Assembly: GCF_964204865.1 (NCBI RefSeq)
Contig: NC_135258.1
Location: forward strand, 7,865,001 to 7,929,000
DNA: 64,000 nt
Direction: 5' to 3'
Origin: Styela clava
Lineage: Eukaryota > Chordata > Ascidiacea > Stolidobranchia > Styelidae
How positions within the stretch are numbered: position 1 is the first letter of the stretch; each line of letters starts with the position of its first letter. Below the pieces are notes generated by a model, which saw only the letters and a list, made by a program, of their open reading frames with translations, did no database searches and had not been told where the DNA came from. Below are positions 58,851 to 64,000 of the stretch, one piece after another. Made by a program: the position numbers and the translations under genes.

Positions 58851-61800
58851 CAATAGACCTTATTCATTAAAAACCCATCCTACGCGCAAATTGTAAAGTG
58901 ATGTAAACAAAACAATTTTAACATTAGCATTGATGGGGAATGTGATCGCCAAAGCAGAAATTTGCATTTTTTGTAATTTTCTAGAAATCTTTCATTGTAG
59001 AAGTGGGCAGTTTTGAGGATAGAATATTTTTTACATCTTTTTTGATATTTTTATCATGATAAACATAGTCAAGATTTTTGATAATCGTTCATTAAAGTTT
59101 TAATGGCGCGGCGTTTCCGATGACGTCATTTCCACTAGACCATGAGATTCTGCCAACTCGCCGTGCTCTGTGGGATATGATCAGCAAAAGCGGCGCTAAT
59201 GTCGTTTTCGGTACGGTACCGGTACTGGAAGCGTTTGACGTTGACAATTTATAACCCATATCATTTCTATCACGTTTGTTTACTGGTTTTACGCATTTAT
59301 ACATGTACAGCTAGCAATCATTTACTGAAGGCATGCTGACGTGTTATTTAAACTACCGGTAACGTACCAAGGCTGCAAGAGGTGAAAACTAAATTATTTG
59401 GTAAATAGGCCTACAACAAAATGTTGGGCAGCCTACCAATAGGCAGGATAAGTTGTACGGTACCGGTATACAAACAAAGATGAATATCTCAAACCTGAAC
59501 AGGTACAATACCGGCCTCTTAACTAGGTTGAAAAACATGAATGATTGTAGTCCATTATTAAACCACTGCTTTTTTGTAGATATTCACTTAGTCGACACTT
59601 AGCAATTATAGCAGTTAATTTATAAAAAAAAAAATTGCAAATTAATGACTAATAACAAATCAGTAGAAGTCAGCTCGGGTCTTCAAACATGTGATGATTG
59701 AAGTGAGAAAAAAATTTGAAGTCACGTTTAGAATATTTCATCAAACAACAATGGAAAAGGTACATTGGAATCAGTCAAGCTTCAAATGCTAATGACATTA
59801 ATGAAAAGAAATAAAGAATATGAGAAATGAAGACTGAAGTTTCCTTCTGGGACATTGGAAGACGCTGAAACTTTATAGACTTGATAGTGTGGAAAGCCTT
59901 CTCACAATGCAGTAATAATAAAACATATATTTATAATATCATTATACAGGCTTTAATTAATTAAAATATCTATCTTTGCTAATAAATGCTGAAAACCATT
60001 TATTTCAATCTGTTGAGTGATTAGGACCAGAAATTTGCTGTAGGGACCATCACCAGGGCTGGATTTACCAATAAGCTAGGCAGGTTGAAACTATCCAATA
60101 AAAACCAAAATAGGTCTTTCGTTGAACGCCAGTTGTGGTACCGGTATTCCAGTATTTCTGTCATCACAAGCAGTTGGAACGCATATCCCACAGAGCACGG
60201 CGCGTTGGCAGAATCTCATGTTATAGTGAGAATGACGTCATCGGAAACACCGCGCTCATTAAAATTTTTAGTGAACGATTATCAAAAATCTTGACCATGT
60301 TTATCATGCTAAAAATAGCAAAAAAGATAAAAAAAATATTCTATCCTCAAAACTGCTCATGTATACAAAGAAAGATATATAGAAAATTACAAAAAATGCA
60401 AATTTCTGCTCTGGTGATGACATTCCCGATAAGAGACCACTGTGAATCCAGCGGAATTTCAGCGGAAAAATATTCTGCAGTTTTCAACCGTTTCCCATGC
60501 AGAAAATATTCTCTTATTCCAATATTTATAAGGGATAAATGAATAAGTTTAAGCACATTTAGCTGGTAGTGGTAATTACAACAAATATAACTGTATATCA
60601 CATAAAACAGAAAAACTAAAACATATTAGAATATATTTGCAGAATGAAAAAAATTTTAAATAAAAATTGGCAACATTTGATTGAAACACAGAAATATCGG
60701 AAAATATTTTTGCAATGTTACATGCAAACTCTAGGGTTCGAGACCAAATGCAAATATGATCCGCAAAGTTCCGACAACTTTTAACAGTAATTTTGAATAG
60801 TACCAATAGTGGAAAGTATTATATATAAAAGTTGAAGAGAACAAAGCGGGACTTTATGATTTATGGGGCTCCAAATACAAGCCAAAAACAAGATTTTCTG
60901 AAATTTGATGCGTACTCGATATATCAAGGCCGAATTCGAATATGTTGCTTTATATGCCGACAACTTATGACAACGATTTCGATCACATGTATAAGTCAAG
61001 TGTCTAACACCAAAGTATGATCAACAGCGGAACAAAACTTAACAAAATAGGGCCCTTCAAAAATTGACAAAAAATCAGATTTTGCTATATTTCGAGCGAA
61101 CTCAATGATTCGATGCCAAATTCGAATATAATCCGCAAAGTGCCGACAACTTTTAACAATAATTTTGAATAGTACCAATAGTGGAAAGTATTATATATAA
61201 AAGTTGAAGGGAACAAAGCGGGACTTTATGATTTATGGGGCTTCAAATACAGGCCAAAAACATGATTTTCTGAAATTTCATGCGTTCTCGATATCTCGAG
61301 GTCGAATTCGAATATGTTGCTTTATATGCCGACAACTTTTGACAACGATTTCGATCACATGTACAAGTCAAGTGTCTAACACCAAAGTATGATCAACAGC
61401 GGAACAAAACTTAACAAAATAGGGCCCTTCAAAAATAGACGAAAAATCAGACTTTTCTGTATTTCGTGCGAACTCAATGATTCGATGCCGAATTCGAATA
61501 TGATCAGCAAAGTGCCGACAACTTTTAACAGTAATTTTGAATAGTACCAATGGTGGAAAGTATTATATATAAAAGTTGAAGGGAACAAAGCGGGACTTTA
61601 TGATTTATGGGGCTTCAAATACAGGCCAAAAACAAGATTTTCTGAAATTTGATATCGAAAACGAATTCGAAAATGTTGCTTTATATGCCGACAACTTTTG
61701 AAAACGATTTCGATCACATGTACAAGTTAAGTGTCTAACACCAAAGTATGATCAACAGCGGAACAAAACTTAACAAAATAGGGCCCTTCAAAAATAGACG

Positions 61801-63168
61801 AAAAATCAGATTTTGATGTATTTCGTGCGAACTCAATGATTCGATGCCGAATTCGAATATGATCCGCAAAGTGCCGACAACTTTTAACGGTAATTTTGAA
61901 TAGTATCAATAGTGAAAAGTATTATATATAAAAGTTGAAGGGAACAAAGCGGGACTTCATGATTTATGGGGCTCCAAATACAGGCCAAAAACAAGATTTT
62001 TCTGAAATTTGATGCGTACTCTATATATCGAGGCCGAATTCGAATATGTTGCTCTTTATGCCGACAACTTTTGACAACGATTTTAATCACATGTACAAGT
62101 CAAGTGTCCAACACCAAAATATGATTAACAGTGGAACATAACTTAACAAAATATGGCCCTTCAAAAATTGACGAAAAATCAGATTTTGTCATATTTATTG
62201 CGATATCAACTATTCGACCCCGAATTCGAATATGTTATTTTATTTTCCGACAACTTTTGACTATGATTTTGTTTATATGTATAACTCAAGTATTGGTACT
62301 ATTCAAAATTACTGTTAAAAGTTGTCGGCACTTTGCGGATCATATTCAAATTCGGCTTCGAATCATTGAGTTCGCTCGAAATACAGCAAAATCTGATTTT
62401 TGTCAATTTTTGAAGGGACATATTTTGTTAAGTTTTGTTCCGCTGTTGATCATACTTTTGTGTTAGACACTTGACTTGTAGATGTGATCGAAATCGTTGT
62501 CAAAAGTTGTCGGCATATAAAGCAACCTATTCGAATTCGGCCTCGATATACCGAGTACGCATCAAATTTCAGAAAATCTTGATTTTTGCCTGTATTTGAA
62601 ACCCCATAAATCATAAAGTCCCGCTTTGTTCCCTTCAATTTTTATATATAATACTTATCACTATTGGTACTTTTCAAAAATTACTGTTAAAAATTGTCGG
62701 AACTTTGCGGATCATATTCGCATTTGGCCTCGAACCCTAGAGTTTGCATGTAACATTGTAAAAAATATTTTCCGATATTTTTGTGTTCCCATCAAATGTA
62801 GCCTATTTTTATTTTGTATTTTTTTTCATTCTGCAAATATATTCTAATACGTTTTAGTTTTTATGTTTATGTGATATACAGTTATGTATGTTGTAATTAC
62901 CACTACCAGCTAAATGTGCTTAAACTTATATTTTGGTCTGAGTTGTTTCCTTCGGAACTTATTATTCCAAATAGGATCCATTTATTCTTTATAAATATTG
63001 TAATAAGAGATTATTTTCCGCACGGGAACCGGTTGAAAACTGCAGAATGTTTTTCCGCTGAAATTCCGCTGAATTCACAGTGGTGATAAGAGCTAATGTT
63101 GAAATTGTTTTATTACATCACTTTTCTTTTTGCGCATAGGATGGGTTTTTAACGAATAATGTCTATTG
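58851..63168. mobile_element. Large fold-back element built of inverted and tandem repeats, 4.3 kb
   Basis: Outer ends caatagaccttattcattaa and, in reverse complement, caatagacattattcgttaa, continuing as a shared arm of about 75 bp (aaacccatcctacgcgcaaa against aaacccatcctatgcgcaaa, then agtgatgtaa). Inside: an inverted pair at about 58930-59260 and 60120-60430 (gccgtgctctgtgggatatg and its complement); another at about 60430-60800 and 62640-63085; four direct repeats of about 370 bp (60780-62290) and an inverted copy (62290-62640). No transposase frame was seen. No target duplication found. Class unknown. Confidence 0.7.
60780..62290. repeat. Four tandem repeats of about 370 bp
   Basis: accaaagtatgatcaacagc occurs at 61011, 61381 and 61740 (diverged at 62112), and gaacaaagcgggacttta at about 60840, 61209, 61584 and 61945. 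Each unit gives frames of about 60 aa on both strands that repeat with the DNA. An inverted copy follows at 62290-62640. Confidence 0.85.
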
Positions 63169-63928
63169 GCAGTACCATCACATGGAGAGCAATAAATATT
63201 GTCACTTATGACCTGATGCCTGATTGACAAGGGTGAGATAGAGGCATAAATACCCAGTTCCATATTTGGAAAAGTGGGAGATGCAAAGGCTGCGCATAAC
63301 TGCAGCGACTACAAAATTCGATTCTAAATTGATATTAATTCTGAAATCGGTCTGTAGAAAAGGGTTATGGACAGGGAGGGGCGTGTCAAATTGTTCTGCT
63401 GTCCAGTTCGAGTTTCTGATATTGATTCCCTTAGATCTAACCTCTAAAATAATGTTGGGGATAAACATATTATAGATAATGTTATGCATGAGAATTAATA
63501 AATTGAAGGTCACATAAAAATGAAATGTTTGTATTATTTAAATTTAAATCCCCAAACTATGCAAATAAATCACTCCTACAATTTGCCGCCTTGGTTATGG
63601 GATATTCTATATTAATATCAAAACCGAAACATCAGCACTTGCAAGTTTTAATTAAATCTGGAGATATATAGGTCCCAATGAAATTGCAAGAATAATCGCA
63701 ATACTGCACACTTTGAAGACCTAATTTGATTAAATATTCCTATGATGCAGTTTTCAACACCGAACAATACATTTGATGCATCAAGTAAATAGCCTGCTGA
63801 CCTAGAGGTAAGTTTTCGCATGTATGTGTTATTATCGACATATCAATTTCATTCTGCTGTCATTACAGCCGTGACATAACTGCCTACTAAAACTCATTTA
63901 ATCGCGGAGTCATCAACGCAATGCGTTG
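63169..63928. other. Upstream region of the second ficolin-like gene
   Basis: No gene. The last 70 bp before the TATA (ctactaaaactcattt near 63882) resemble the region upstream of the first copy (tcactaaaacccatct near 52508). Confidence 0.45.
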
Positions 63929-63937
63929 TATATAAAA
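63929..63937 (+). promoter_or_regulatory. TATA box of the second ficolin-like gene
   Basis: TATATAAAA, with tctgggccgtttggtatt following, as at 52539. Spacing to the start codon is nearly the same. Confidence 0.7.
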
Positions 63938-63991
63938 GCAATTATTCTGGGCCGTTTGGTATTATATTCCCGTGAATTTCAACAGACGGAC

Positions 63992-64000
63992 ATGATGTGG
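63992..64000 (+). CDS. Start of a second ficolin-like gene (first three codons, MMW)
   Basis: The sequence cagacggacatgatgtgg is identical to that around 52590-52606, where the first ficolin-like gene starts with MMW. The rest lies beyond the window. The leader and promoter match indicate a tandem paralogue on the same strand. Confidence 0.75.

Noticed and set aside
60831-62638. Series of about 60-aa open frames on both strands with near-identical sequences
   Set aside because: They repeat because the DNA is a 370-bp tandem repeat with an inverted copy. Frames are open on both strands equally and no domain is visible, so they are not treated as genes.

Overview
The window reads as AT-rich animal DNA with GT-AG introns, short intergenic distances and many DNA-transposon remnants. 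The gene set (an ORP10/11-type oxysterol-binding protein, PSMD9, PIGK, a nebulin-repeat protein, ficolin-like collagen plus fibrinogen-domain genes and an orphan 7TM protein) fits an invertebrate deuterostome, most likely a tunicate. That placement is inference: no marker gene settles it.

Layout: (1) 272-3571, minus strand: the 5' part of an OSBPL10/11-like gene (five exons visible, PH domain), running off the left edge. (2) 5201-7078, minus: an intronless 625-aa protein with five Pipsqueak-type helix-turn-helix repeats and a BESS-like C-terminus. (3) About 7081-20800: three tandem copies of a 3-5.6 kb unit, each with a two-exon minus-strand gene that joins the two pogo/CENP-B-type DNA-binding domains to a Ser/Thr/Gln-rich linker and a BESS-like C-terminus, with no transposase catalytic domain. 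All three are open. (4) 21976-24529, minus: PSMD9 and PIGK, both without introns. (5) 24.9-35.7 kb: transposon-rich ground with nested hAT-like elements, several with intact 8-bp target-site duplications. (6) 35799-36725, plus: a single-exon 7TM protein. (7) 36.7-46.2 kb: no convincing gene, scattered repeats. (8) 46259-49931, plus: a four-exon protein with nebulin-type repeats and a long acidic tail. (9) 52598-56921, plus: a six-exon ficolin-like gene; a paralogue with a near-identical promoter starts at 63992 and is cut by the right edge. Between them lies a 4.3 kb element built from large inverted repeats and four direct repeats of about 370 bp.

The most unusual content is the putative transcription-factor cluster at 5-20.5 kb. 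A multi-psq/BESS gene is followed head to tail by three transposase-derived DNA-binding/BESS genes that share its C-terminal motif. Transposon insertions present in some units and absent in others give an order for the duplications. All statements rest on reading the sequence; no searches were run.
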